Shown in pieces: positions 54,929-63,594 of a stretch of 64,000 nt of DNA. The DNA lies in contig NZ_LT629751.1 in NCBI RefSeq assembly GCF_900104805.1, positions 2,895,001-2,959,000 on the forward strand, written 5' to 3'. Both the position numbers and the translations under genes were made by a program. This DNA comes from Pseudomonas oryzae. GTDB lineage: Bacteria > Pseudomonadota > Gammaproteobacteria > Pseudomonadales > Pseudomonadaceae. The first letter of the stretch is position 1, and the number at the start of each line of letters is the position of its first letter. Below the pieces are notes generated by a model, which had not been told where the DNA came from, did no database searches, and was given only the letters and a program-made list of their open reading frames with translations.

Positions 54929-57804
54929 CAGAGGCCCTCCTCGACCAGCGCGCGCACCGCACCGGCGCTTTCCGCGGCGAGCGCGCGCTGCGCCAGGGCG
55001 CGGCTGCAGGCGTAGTCCAGCTCGCGCACGCGCGCCTTGACCAGCGGGATGGCGCGCGCTGAGACGCTCAGCTCGTCGACGCCGAGGCCGACCAGCACCG
55101 GCACGGCGAGCATGTCGCTGGCCAGTTCGCCGCACACGCCGACCCACTTGCCGTGGGCGTGAGCCGCCTCGACGGTCATGCCGATCAGGCGCAGCACCGC
55201 CGGGTGCAGGCCGTCGGCCTGCGCCGACAGGCTGGGGTGGCCGCGGTCGATGGCCAGCGCGTACTGGGTCAGGTCGTTGGTGCCGACGCTGAAGAAGTCC
55301 ACCTCGCGGGCCAGCACCGGCGCCAGCAGCGCCGCCGAGGGCACCTCGACCATGATGCCGAGTTGCAGGTCGGCGACCGGAATCTCCGCACGCAGGCGCA
55401 GGGTCAGGTCGCGGGCGTGGCGCCACTCCTCGACGCTGCCGACCATGGGGAACATGATGCGCAGCGGCCGGCCGGCGGCGGCGCCCAGCAGGGCGCGCAG
55501 CTGGGTCTCGAGGATCTCCGGGCGCTGCAGGCTGAGGCGGATGCCGCGCACGCCGAGGAAGGGATTCTCCTCCTCCGGCAGCGGCCAGTAGGGCAGCGGC
55601 TTGTCGCCGCCGACGTCGAGGGTGCGCACCACCAGCGGCCGCCCGTCGAGGCCGTCGAGCACGCGGCGGTACTCGTGCTCCTGGGTCGCCTGGTCCGGCG
55701 CCTCGGGATGGGCCATGAACACCAGCTCGGTGCGCAGCAGACCGACGCCCTCGGCGCCCAACTCGACCGCCGCGCTGCTTTCAGCACTGGCGCCGATGTT
55801 GGCCGCCACCTCCACGGCATGGCCGTCGCGGGTCGCCGCCGGCGCATGGCGTTCGGCATGCGCGCGTTCCTGGCGCTGGCGGGCGACCTCTCGCTCGCGC
55901 TGCGCCTGTTCGAGGGTCTGCGCATCGGGGGCGACGCGCAGCACGCCACGGTCGCCATCGAGCAGCAGCGGCGTGCGCTGGGCCAGCGCCAGCACCTCTT
56001 CGCCGGCGCCGACGATGGCCGGAATGCCCAGCGCGCGGGCGATGATCGCGCTGTGCGCGGTGGCGCCGCCGCGCGCGGTGAGGATGCCGGCGACACGGCG
56101 GCGGTCGAGGCCGGCCACGTCGGAGGGCGCCACCTCGTCCATCACCAGGATGTAGGGCTCGTCGGGCGCGCTCGGCGCCTCGACGCCACACAGGTGGGCG
56201 AGCACCCGCCGGCCGATGTCGCGCAGGTCGGCGGCGCGCTCGGCGAGCAGCGCATCGTGCAGCGCCTCCTGCTGCTGCGCCGCCGCCTCGGTCTCGGCGT
56301 GCCAGGCCGCCTCGGCGCTGAAGCCGTCGAGCAGACGCGCCTCGACGTCCTCGCGCAGCGCCGGGTCGCGCAGCATGGCCAGATGGGTGACGAAGATGTC
56401 GCGGATGCTGGCGTCCTCGCTGGCCTCGACCAGCCGCTGGATGTCCGCCGCGACCTGTGCCAACGCGCTGTCCAGGCGCTGGCGCTCGGCCAGCAGGCCG
56501 TGGCCGCGCTGTGGATAGTCCAGCGCCAGCGGCGTGCGCACCAGCGCCGGGCCGATGACGATGCCCGGCGCGGCGGCGACCGCCTGCAGGCGCGCGCCGG
56601 CCGGTGGCGCCTGCGGGCGGCTGACCTGCGGGCTGCTGGCGACGGCTTCCGCGGCTGGCGGCGCGCCGGCGCTCGACAGCGGCTCGATGGCCTCGCCGAG
56701 GCCGGCCAGCACCGCCGCCTCCAGCGCCGGCAGGGCGTCGGCGGCGATCGCCGGCTCGGCGCTGAATTCCAGCACCTGGCCGCGCCGCGCGCCGAGCGCC
56801 AGCAGCTTGCTCAGGCTCTTCACCGACACGCCGCGGCCGGTCTCGCCGGCCAGGCGGATGCGGATCTCGCCGTGGAACGCTTGGGCGATCTCCACCAGCT
56901 CCTTGGCCGGGCGGGCATGCAGTCCGTGGGCGTTGGCCAGGGTGACGCGCCGGCTCGGCCAGTCCTCCGGCAGCTCGGCGCCGAGCGCCTCGAGCACGCT
57001 GCGGCTGCTGGTCGCCTGGCTGAAGGTAGCGCCGCGCCCCTCGATCAGCAGGTCACACAGGCGCTCGAGCAACTGGCCGGGCGCCTCGCCCAGGCTGGCC
57101 AGGCAGAACAGGCCGCTGAGCGGCTGGCCATGGTGCTGCAGCGGCTGCGCGGGGGTGACGAAGGCCAGGCCGGGCTGGCGCACCGCCTGCTCGCTGTGCA
57201 GCCACCACAGGCCCTCGCCGAGCGGCAGCGGCTCGCCGCGGGCCAGCCCGGCGGTGAAGCCGGCGGCGACGCAGCCGGCCTTCTTCAGCAAGCGTGCGCC
57301 CTGCCAGAGCAGGTCGTCGAGATCCTCGGCGGCGACGCCCAGGCCGATCAGCTGGCTGTCCAGCGCCAGCTCCTTCGGTGCGCCCTGCAGCAGTTCGACG
57401 ATGGCCGCGGCGCTGGCCGCCGCGCGCAGCGCCTGGCTGAGGTCGCCCTCGCCGAGGGCGCGGGTCAGCAGCTGCAGCAGGTGCAGGTGCTCGTCGGAAC
57501 GCGCGGCGATGGCGATGGCCAGGTAGGCGCGCTGGCCGCCGCCCCAGTCGACGCCTTCGGGGAACTGAATCAGTCGCACGCCGGTACGATGCACCTGGTC
57601 GCGGGTTTCCGGGGTGCCATGGGGAATGGCGATGCCCTGGCCGAGGTAGGTCGAGCCCTGCCCTTCGCGGGCCTGCATGCCGGCGAGGTAGCCCGGCTCG
57701 ACCAGTCCGTCGGCGGCCAGCCAGTCGGCCAGCAGGGCCAGCGCGGCGGCCTTGTCCGGGACGCGCTGGCCCATCCGAATCTGCGCGGCAGTCAATTCCA
57801 GCAT
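54928..57804 (-). CDS. fruB: Fused fructose PTS EIIA-HPr-EI protein
   Basis: The 958-residue multiphosphoryl transfer protein contains EIIA-Fru (His62 in AIPHGTPE), a central EIIA-like region (about 150-280), HPr/FPr (active His296 in NAHGLHARP), and enzyme I (active His584 in GGATAHSAIIAR, C-terminal VGTNDLTQYALAIDRG and VCGELASD). One polypeptide carries phosphate from PEP to FruA. Start ATG 57804 has GGAGACC upstream. It is the first gene of the operon, divergent from fruR, with a FruR operator 52-63 bp upstream. Confidence 0.96.
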   Translation of the reverse strand: MLELTAAQIRMGQRVPDKAAALALLADWLAADGLVEPGYLAGMQAREGQGSTYLGQGIAIPHGTPETRDQVHRTGVRLIQFPEGVDWGGGQRAYLAIAIAARSDEHLHLLQLLTRALGEGDLSQALRAAASAAAIVELLQGAPKELALDSQLIGLGVAAEDLDDLLWQGARLLKKAGCVAAGFTAGLARGEPLPLGEGLWWLHSEQAVRQPGLAFVTPAQPLQHHGQPLSGLFCLASLGEAPGQLLERLCDLLIEGRGATFSQATSSRSVLEALGAELPEDWPSRRVTLANAHGLHARPAKELVEIAQAFHGEIRIRLAGETGRGVSVKSLSKLLALGARRGQVLEFSAEPAIAADALPALEAAVLAGLGEAIEPLSSAGAPPAAEAVASSPQVSRPQAPPAGARLQAVAAAPGIVIGPALVRTPLALDYPQRGHGLLAERQRLDSALAQVAADIQRLVEASEDASIRDIFVTHLAMLRDPALREDVEARLLDGFSAEAAWHAETEAAAQQQEALHDALLAERAADLRDIGRRVLAHLCGVEAPSAPDEPYILVMDEVAPSDVAGLDRRRVAGILTARGGATAHSAIIARALGIPAIVGAGEEVLALAQRTPLLLDGDRGVLRVAPDAQTLEQAQREREVARQRQERAHAERHAPAATRDGHAVEVAANIGASAESSAAVELGAEGVGLLRTELVFMAHPEAPDQATQEHEYRRVLDGLDGRPLVVRTLDVGGDKPLPYWPLPEEENPFLGVRGIRLSLQRPEILETQLRALLGAAAGRPLRIMFPMVGSVEEWRHARDLTLRLRAEIPVADLQLGIMVEVPSAALLAPVLAREVDFFSVGTNDLTQYALAIDRGHPSLSAQADGLHPAVLRLIGMTVEAAHAHGKWVGVCGELASDMLAVPVLVGLGVDELSVSARAIPLVKARVRELDYACSRALAQRALAAESAGAVRALVEEGL

Positions 57805-57855
57805 GGAGGTCTCCTCAGCTCTTGGTGTTGTTGGCAAGGCAGTCGCCCTATCTGC

Positions 57856-57867
57856 TGAATCGTTTCA
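57856..57867. promoter_or_regulatory. FruR (Cra) operator
   Basis: TGAATCGTTTCA is an imperfect 12-bp palindrome that matches the FruR/Cra consensus TGAAACGTTTCA at 11 of 12 positions. It lies between the divergent fruB and fruR genes, so FruR probably represses both until fructose-1-phosphate releases it. Confidence 0.85.
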
Positions 57868-57942
57868 TCAAGTGATAGCACGTTACCCGAAAATGAGCGA
57901 TCCTTGAACCCCAGCCATCCGACCGCCGACAGGATCCGCCGC

Positions 57943-58935
57943 GTGAAGCTTTCCGACATCGCCCGCCTCGCCGAGGTCTCAGTCACCACGGCCAGCTACG
58001 TGATCAACGGCCAGGCCGCCGCCCGGCGCATCAGCCCGGCCACGGTGGAACGCGTGCAGGCTGTGGTCGAGCGCTACGGCTACCGCCCGGACCAGCAGGC
58101 CGCCGGCCTGCGCCGCGGGCAGAGCCGCTGCCTGGGCTTCATCCTCCCCGACCTCGAGAACCCCAGCTACGCGCGCCTGGCCAAGCTGATCGAGCAGCGC
58201 GCCCGCGCCGCCGGCTACCAGCTGCTGGTGGCCAGCTCCGACGACGATCCGACCAGCGAACGCCAGCTGCTCGAGCTGTTCCGCTCGCGGCGCTGTGACG
58301 CGCTGATCGTCGCCAGTTGCCTGCCGGCCGACGACCCCACCTACCCGCGCCTGGTCGAGGGCGGCCTGCCGGTGATCGCAGTGGACCGCGCCCTCGATCC
58401 GGCGCGCATCCGCTCGGTGGTCAGCGACGACCGCGAGGCGGCCATCCAGCTCACCCGCACCCTGCTGACCCCGCCGCCGCGGCACATCGCACTGATCGGC
58501 GCGCGAGCCGAGCTGCCGATCAGCCAGGCCCGCGAACAGGGTTTCCGCAAGGCGCTGGACGGTTTCACAGGCACCGTCAGTATCGGCCACGCCGAGGAGT
58601 TCAGCCGCGCCGGCGGCCAGCGGCAGATGCGCGCCCTGCTCAACGGCGCCGCCGGCCTGCCGGATGCGCTGGTGTGCACCGCCTACGTGCTGCTCGAGGG
58701 GGTGTTCGACGCCCTGCGCGAACGCCCCGAGGCCGCCGAGCGCACCCCGCGCCTGGCGACCTTCGGCGACAACCAATTGCTCGACTACCTGCCGCAGCGC
58801 ATCAACGCCATCTCCCAGCAGCACGAGCGGATCGCCGAGAGTGCCGTCGCCTGGGCGCTGCAGGCGATCGAGCAGGGCCGCTACCAGCCCGGCGTGGAGG
58901 CCATCGAGCGCACCCTCAGGCGCCGCCAGCCATGA
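57943..58935 (+). CDS. fruR: Fructose operon repressor FruR (LacI family)
   Basis: The 330-residue LacI-family regulator starts at GTG 57943 (VKLSDIARLAEVSVTTASYVING), chosen because it yields the classic start and AGGA lies eight bases upstream; a TTG 13 codons earlier is unlikely. An N-terminal HTH precedes a periplasmic-binding-protein-like sensor (IRSVVSDDREAAIQLTRTLL). It is divergent from fruBKA with an operator between them. It is the local fructose regulator rather than a global Cra. Confidence 0.93.
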   Translation: MKLSDIARLAEVSVTTASYVINGQAAARRISPATVERVQAVVERYGYRPDQQAAGLRRGQSRCLGFILPDLENPSYARLAKLIEQRARAAGYQLLVASSDDDPTSERQLLELFRSRRCDALIVASCLPADDPTYPRLVEGGLPVIAVDRALDPARIRSVVSDDREAAIQLTRTLLTPPPRHIALIGARAELPISQAREQGFRKALDGFTGTVSIGHAEEFSRAGGQRQMRALLNGAAGLPDALVCTAYVLLEGVFDALRERPEAAERTPRLATFGDNQLLDYLPQRINAISQQHERIAESAVAWALQAIEQGRYQPGVEAIERTLRRRQP

Positions 58936-58975
58936 GCCGCTGGCGACCGGGCGACAAATCGCCGATGCTGTGCGC

Positions 58976-59755
58976 ATGCGCCTGATCGATACCCACACCC
59001 ACCTCGACTTCCCCGACTTCGACGCCGACCGCGCCGCCGTGCTGGCGCGCAGCCGCGCGCTGGGCGTGGAGAAGCTGGTGGTGCTCGGTGTCTACCAGGC
59101 CAACTGGCAGCGCCTGTGGGATCTCGTGCGGGGCGAGGATGGCCTGTACGCGGCGTTCGGCCTGCACCCGATCTATCTGCAGGAGCACCGCGCCGAGCAT
59201 CTCGCCGAGCTGCGTGGCTGGCTGGAGCGTCTGGCCGGCGAGCCGAAGCTGTGTGCCCTCGGCGAGTTCGGCCTCGACTGGTACGTCGAGGGCCTCGACC
59301 GGGAACGCCAGCAGGCGCTGTTCGAGGCGCAGCTGGCGCTGGCCTGCGAGTTCGAAGTGCCGGCGCTGCTGCACGTGCGCCGTGCCCACGCCGCGACCAT
59401 CGCCACCCTGAAGCGCTACCGCCCCACGCGTGGCGGCATCGTGCACGCCTTCGCCGGCAGCGCCGAGGAGGCCAGGGAATACCTCAAGCTCGGCTTCCGG
59501 CTTGGCCTCGGCGGCGCCGCCAGCTGGCCGCAGGCCAACCGCCTGCGCAAGGTGGTGGCGCAGCTGCCGCTGGAGGCCATGGTGCTGGAAACCGATGCGC
59601 CGGACATGGCGCCGAGCATGCACCCCGGCCAGCGCAACAGCCCGGAGTACCTGGCGGAGATCTGCGCCGCGCTGGCCGAGCTGCGCGGGGTGACGGCGAC
59701 GGAGCTGGCCGAGGCCAGCACGCGCAACGCCTGCGCGCTGTTCGGCTGGGACTGA
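58976..59755 (+). CDS. TatD-family metal-dependent hydrolase
   Basis: The 259-residue TIM-barrel protein has the TatD signature THTHLD (His7, His9), the GEFGLD glutamate, LLHVRRAHA and HAFAGS histidines and ETDAPDM. Family members are DNases or peptide-quality-control hydrolases; function here is not fixed. Start ATG 58976 (MRLIDTHTH). It follows fruR by 40 bp and may share its transcript, but a functional link to fructose is not evident. It is convergent with ampE. Confidence 0.9.
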   Translation: MRLIDTHTHLDFPDFDADRAAVLARSRALGVEKLVVLGVYQANWQRLWDLVRGEDGLYAAFGLHPIYLQEHRAEHLAELRGWLERLAGEPKLCALGEFGLDWYVEGLDRERQQALFEAQLALACEFEVPALLHVRRAHAATIATLKRYRPTRGGIVHAFAGSAEEAREYLKLGFRLGLGGAASWPQANRLRKVVAQLPLEAMVLETDAPDMAPSMHPGQRNSPEYLAEICAALAELRGVTATELAEASTRNACALFGWD

Positions 59756-59839
59756 GCGCTGCCCAAGCGGATCGCCGGAGCCCCCGGCGCCAGGAGCCCG
59801 GGGGATGGGACCACCATTGTCGCGGCGTAGGCGACGCCC

Positions 59840-60667
59840 CTACAGCAGCAGAATTCCCAGCGCCAGCGCGCTGTACCAGATCAGCCCGGCGCGCTGCAGC
59901 AGGCTCCACAGCTCATCAAGGGTCTCCAGCCCACCGCCCTCGCCCGGGGTGTCGCTCGCTGCGCGACCGGCGTCGGCCACCAGCTGCGCGGCGCTGGCCG
60001 GGAAGTCGAGCAGGCGCGGCCACAGCACGCGATTGGCGCTGACGAAGTTGCCGGCCAGCGCCAGGCTGAGCGCCAGCAGACGTGCCGGCAGCCAGTCCAG
60101 CATATGGCGCAGGCGCACGGCGTAGCCACGCAGCTCCTCGCCTTCGGCATGCTCGCCGAGCAGCGCCAGCAGACGATAGGCCAGCGCCGGCAGCGGCCCA
60201 CCCAGCGCGTACCAGAAGATAACCGCGAAGAAACCCTCGTAGGCCTGCCAGAGCAGGAAACCCTGTACCTGGCGGAGCAATCCGGGGGCGTCCTCGGCCT
60301 GCAGGCCGAGATCGCGCTCAGCCTCCAGGTAGGCCGCCTGGGTGTCGCCGCGCTGCCAGCGCGCGCGGAACGGCGCCAGACTGTGCTGCGGATCGCCACG
60401 GCCCAGGCTCCACAGCAGCAGGGCCACATGCAGCGGCAGCAGCAGCCAGCCGTAGGCCAGCGGCGCCAGGCTCCACAGCAGCAGACCGACCAGCAGCAGC
60501 GGCACGCCGAGCACCAGCAGCAACTGCAGCGCCGCCTGCCCCTGCAATCGCGGGGCGCTCTCCAGGCGGGCCAATACCCGGCGCAGCAGCTCGTCGCGCT
60601 GCAGGTGCATGCGCCAGCGGCAGAGCTTCTCGAGGAGGAGGATCAGCACCAGGACCAGGAAATTCAT
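59840..60667 (-). CDS. ampE: Membrane protein AmpE
   Basis: The 275-residue protein has membrane segments near residues 2-13, 47-65, 70-90, 140-170 and at the C-terminus (LIWYSALALGILLL), the AmpE/CobD-like pattern. It is encoded directly after ampD with a 4-bp overlap (ATGA, 60664-60667), as in enterobacteria and pseudomonads. It was proposed as a signalling component of beta-lactamase induction; the role is unclear. Confidence 0.92.
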   Translation of the reverse strand: MNFLVLVLILLLEKLCRWRMHLQRDELLRRVLARLESAPRLQGQAALQLLLVLGVPLLLVGLLLWSLAPLAYGWLLLPLHVALLLWSLGRGDPQHSLAPFRARWQRGDTQAAYLEAERDLGLQAEDAPGLLRQVQGFLLWQAYEGFFAVIFWYALGGPLPALAYRLLALLGEHAEGEELRGYAVRLRHMLDWLPARLLALSLALAGNFVSANRVLWPRLLDFPASAAQLVADAGRAASDTPGEGGGLETLDELWSLLQRAGLIWYSALALGILLL

Positions 60668-61224
60668 GCCGACACCTCGACGAGCAGGGAGGCCCGGTAG
60701 CGCGTCCAGTCGAAGGCCGGACCGGGATCGGTCTTGCGCTCGGGCGCGATGTCGCTGTGCCCGCAGATGCGTTCGGCGGTGATGGCCGGATACACGCGCA
60801 TCAGCTCGCGGGTCAGCTCGCCCAGGGCGGCGTACTGGGCGTCGCTGTAGGGCAATTCATCGGTGCCCTCCAGCTCGATGCCGAGGGAGAAGTCGTTGCA
60901 CTGCTCGCGCCCGGCGAAGCACGACACCCCGGCGTGCCAGGCGCGTTCGTTGCAGGAAACGAACTGGGTCAGACGGCCGTCGCGCTCGATCAGGAAGTGC
61001 GCCGACACCTGCAGGTGGGCGATGCCGGCGAAATACGCATGGCCCTGCGGATCCAGGCGGTTGAGGAACAGGTTCGCCACCTCGCCGGTGCCGAACTGCC
61101 CGGGTGGCAGGCTGATGTTGTGGATGACCAGCAGCGACACCTCGCCGGCCGGTCGGGCATTGCAATTGGGCGACGGGCAGCGGCGTGCGCTGTCGCACCA
61201 GCCCGTGGTTGCATCGATATGCAT
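60664..61224 (-). CDS. ampD: 1,6-anhydro-N-acetylmuramyl-L-alanine amidase
   Basis: The 186-residue amidase_2 enzyme has the zinc histidine His35 (LLVIHNISLPPG), a second in ERAWHAGVSCF and a C-terminal GHSDIAPERKTDPG with further ligands. It cleaves anhydro-muropeptides in the cytoplasm in cell-wall recycling and so keeps AmpR-dependent AmpC expression low. It is translationally coupled to ampE and divergent from nadC. No signal peptide is present, so it is AmpD rather than an AmpDh paralogue. Confidence 0.96.
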   Translation of the reverse strand: MHIDATTGWCDSARRCPSPNCNARPAGEVSLLVIHNISLPPGQFGTGEVANLFLNRLDPQGHAYFAGIAHLQVSAHFLIERDGRLTQFVSCNERAWHAGVSCFAGREQCNDFSLGIELEGTDELPYSDAQYAALGELTRELMRVYPAITAERICGHSDIAPERKTDPGPAFDWTRYRASLLVEVSA

Positions 61225-61353
61225 CGGAACTCCTGAAAACCAGCGCCGCCCGCTCCGGGCGGCGGCATCCTGCCTGTCACTCTAGAACAGCGGGCCGGTG
61301 CGGCCAAGGCGGCGACTTGCGCGCCGCCTCACCGAGGCCACGGCATTCCAGCC

Positions 61354-61359
61354 TATAAT
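61354..61359 (+). promoter_or_regulatory. -10 element of nadC
   Basis: A perfect TATAAT 28 bp upstream of the nadC start. No good -35 is visible 17 bp upstream. Confidence 0.55.
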
Positions 61360-61386
61360 CCGCCGAAAACGTACAGGGAGCCCGTC

Positions 61387-62235
61387 ATGCCCAACCTCCG
61401 TCTTGCCGATCTCGGCGCCGAAATCACCGCCAACGTGCGCGCCGCGCTCGCCGAGGATATCGGCAGCGGCGACATCACCGCCCAGTTGATCCCCGTCGAG
61501 CGCGTGGCACGCGCCCGGGTGATCACCCGCGAGGCCGCCACCATCTGCGGCACCGCCTGGGTAGACGAGGTATTCCGCCAGCTCGATCCGCGCGTGCAGG
61601 TGGTGTGGAACGTGGCCGACGGCGAACGCGCCATGCAGGATCAGACCCTGTTCAGCCTGGAAGGTCCGGCGCGCGCCCTGCTCAGCGGCGAGCGCAGCGC
61701 GCTGAACTTCCTGCAGCTGCTCTCCGGAGTGGCCACCCGCTGCCGCGAGTACGCCGATCTGGTCGAGGGCACCGCAGTCAAGCTGCTCGACACCCGCAAG
61801 ACCCTGCCAGGCCTGCGTCTGGCGCAGAAGTTCGCGGTCACCTGCGGCGGCTGCCACAACCATCGCATCGGCCTGTACGACGCCTTCCTGATCAAGGAAA
61901 ACCACATCGCCGCCTGCGGCGGCATCGCCCAGGCCGTCGCCGCCGCCCACCGGATCGCCCCGGGCCGCCCGGTGGAAGTGGAAGTCGAGAACCTCGACGA
62001 ACTGCGCGAGGCGCTGGACGCCGGTGCCGACATCATCATGCTCGACGAACTCGACCACGACGACATGCGCACCGCCGTCGCCCTCACCGCCGGCCGCGCC
62101 AAGCTGGAAGCCTCCGGCGGCATCAACCGCGACAACCTGCGCAGCTACGCGGAGACCGGGGTGGACTACATCTCCATCGGCACCCTGACCAAGGACGTCA
62201 AGGCCATCGACCTGTCGATGCGGCTGAGCCTGTGA
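61387..62235 (+). CDS. nadC: Nicotinate-nucleotide pyrophosphorylase (quinolinate phosphoribosyltransferase)
   Basis: The 282-residue enzyme converts quinolinate and PRPP to nicotinate mononucleotide in NAD synthesis. Diagnostic blocks are [44 protein letters not shown] and VEVENLDE, with LEASGGI near the end. Start ATG 61387 has GGGAG upstream. It stands divergent to ampD and ends before a bidirectional terminator shared with tRNA-Thr. Confidence 0.97.
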   Translation: MPNLRLADLGAEITANVRAALAEDIGSGDITAQLIPVERVARARVITREAATICGTAWVDEVFRQLDPRVQVVWNVADGERAMQDQTLFSLEGPARALLSGERSALNFLQLLSGVATRCREYADLVEGTAVKLLDTRKTLPGLRLAQKFAVTCGGCHNHRIGLYDAFLIKENHIAACGGIAQAVAAAHRIAPGRPVEVEVENLDELREALDAGADIIMLDELDHDDMRTAVALTAGRAKLEASGGINRDNLRSYAETGVDYISIGTLTKDVKAIDLSMRLSL

Positions 62236-62264
62236 GACTGGCATCCGCCAACCCCACAGGAACG

Positions 62265-62297
62265 AAAAAGGCCCGCAAGTTGCGGGCCTTGTTGTTT
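62265..62297. terminator. Bidirectional terminator between nadC and tRNA-Thr
   Basis: AAGGCCCGCA (62268-62277) and TGCGGGCCTT (62281-62290) pair over 10 bp around AGT. A T-rich stretch follows on the plus strand and an A5 tract precedes it, so it can end both nadC and the minus-strand tRNA transcript. Confidence 0.9.
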
Positions 62298-62298
62298 C

Positions 62299-62374
62299 TG
62301 GTGCCGGAGACAGGAGTCGAACCTGCGACCTTCGCATTACGAATGCGCCGCTCTACCAACTGAGCTACACCGGC
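62299..62374 (-). tRNA. tRNA-Thr (anticodon CGT)
   Basis: The 76-nt cloverleaf, CCA included, closely follows E. coli thrW: TAGCTCAGTTGGTAGAGC D-arm, anticodon loop TTCGTAA with CGT, T-loop TTCGACT. The acceptor stem pairs GCCGGTG with CTCCGGC, with a T6:T67 mismatch. It lies 22 bp after thiO on the same strand and before the shared terminator. Confidence 0.96.
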
Positions 62375-62396
62375 TGAAAACGTGGCGCGAAGGCTA

Positions 62397-63500
62397 TCAT
62401 TGAGCCCGGCGTAGACGCAAGGCAGGCGCGTAAGGCGTTGGGTCGACGATGGGCGCCTGCCCCAGCAGCAGGTCGGTGAGCAACTGGCAGGACGCCGGCG
62501 CCAGTACCAGGCCGTTGCGGAAATGCCCGCAGTTCAGCCACAGGCCGTCATGCTCGGGAACCGGGCCGATGAAGGGGATGCCGTCCGGCGAGCCCGGACG
62601 CAGGCCAGCCCAGTGCTTGACCACCTCAGCCTCGGCGAGCGCCGGCAGCAGCTCGATGGCCGAGGCGCGGAGGCTGTCCAACGCCTCGCCGGTCGGCGTC
62701 TTGTCGAAGCCCTCATACTCCAGGGTACTGCCGACCAGAATGTGGCCGTCGCGACGCGGAATCGCATAGCGACCGCCCGCCATCACCATCGCCGGCAGGA
62801 AGTCCTCGGCACACTTGAACAGGATCATCTGTCCCTTGACCGGCTCCACCGGCAGCTCGAGACCAAGGGTCTTCAACAGTTCGCCACTCCAGGCACCCGC
62901 CGCCACCACCACCGCATCGGCACGCAGCTCGCCCTGGGCAGTCTGTACACCGACCACCCGACCGCTCTCGCGCAGGAACCCCTCGACTGCGCACCGCTCG
63001 CGGATCTCGACATTCGGCAAACATTCCAGCGCCGCCCTGAGCGACCTGAGCAGGCGCGGATTGCGCACGTTGGCGACACCGGCCATATGAATCGCATGCC
63101 GATAGCCGTGACCCAGCGGCGGCACCGCCACCTCGACCTCGGCCATCGGCACCGACCGCAACGGCCGATCCTCGCGCTCAGCCCAGGCCAGCGCTTCGGC
63201 CTCGTCCTCCAGATCCAGCCAGTACAGCCCGGTGACGTGCACCTCGGGATCGACGCCGCCCTCCTCGATCAGCCTTTCGGCCAGGCGCGGATAGAAATCC
63301 TGCGACCAGTGCGCCAGCGCCGTCACCGCCTCGCTGTAGCGCCAGGGATACAGCGGCGAGACGATGCCGCCACCTGCCCAGGATGCCTCGCTACCGACCG
63401 CGGATTGATCGAGCAAGGTGACAGAACAGCCGGCCTGGGCCAGCAGGCGCGTCGACTGCAGGCCGATGGCTCCGGCGCCGATGATGAGGATGTTGTGCAT
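62397..63500 (-). CDS. thiO: Glycine oxidase
   Basis: The 367-residue FAD-dependent amine oxidase has the dinucleotide motif IIGAGAIGL near its start, EASWAGGGIVSPLYPWRY and GLRPGSPDGIPFIGPVPE near the end. It oxidises glycine to the iminoacetate used for thiazole formation in thiamin synthesis. The start is ATG 63500 with AAAGG upstream. A terminator lies only 15 nt before the start. No thi cluster or TPP riboswitch is nearby. Confidence 0.93.
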   Translation of the reverse strand: MHNILIIGAGAIGLQSTRLLAQAGCSVTLLDQSAVGSEASWAGGGIVSPLYPWRYSEAVTALAHWSQDFYPRLAERLIEEGGVDPEVHVTGLYWLDLEDEAEALAWAEREDRPLRSVPMAEVEVAVPPLGHGYRHAIHMAGVANVRNPRLLRSLRAALECLPNVEIRERCAVEGFLRESGRVVGVQTAQGELRADAVVVAAGAWSGELLKTLGLELPVEPVKGQMILFKCAEDFLPAMVMAGGRYAIPRRDGHILVGSTLEYEGFDKTPTGEALDSLRASAIELLPALAEAEVVKHWAGLRPGSPDGIPFIGPVPEHDGLWLNCGHFRNGLVLAPASCQLLTDLLLGQAPIVDPTPYAPALRLRRAQ

Positions 63501-63514
63501 GGGGGTGCCTTTGC

Positions 63515-63555
63515 AAAAAATAAGCCCGTACGCTTCACAAAAAGAGTACGGGCTT
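63515..63555 (-). terminator. Terminator after the minor-pilin gene, just upstream of thiO
   Basis: AAGCCCGTAC (63522-63531) and GTACGGGCTT (63546-63555) pair over 10 bp with a 14-nt loop; on the minus strand a T6 tract follows at 63520-63515. Confidence 0.88.
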
Positions 63556-63575
63556 GATTTTACGCCTCTATAACT

Positions 63576-63594
63576 ATCCTGACTGCGTCAGGAT
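63576..63594 (-). other. Small hairpin overlapping the minor-pilin stop codon
   Basis: ATCCTGAC (63576-63583) pairs with GTCAGGAT (63587-63594) around TGC. One base lies inside the TGA stop of the upstream gene. Confidence 0.6.

Noticed and set aside
62299-62374. Genomic-island integration site at tRNA-Thr
   Set aside because: The flanks are core genes (nadC, thiO) with no integrase and no repeated tRNA 3' end.
63501-63593. TPP riboswitch upstream of thiO
   Set aside because: The region is about 90 nt, with two simple hairpins and no CUGAGA-type conserved core.
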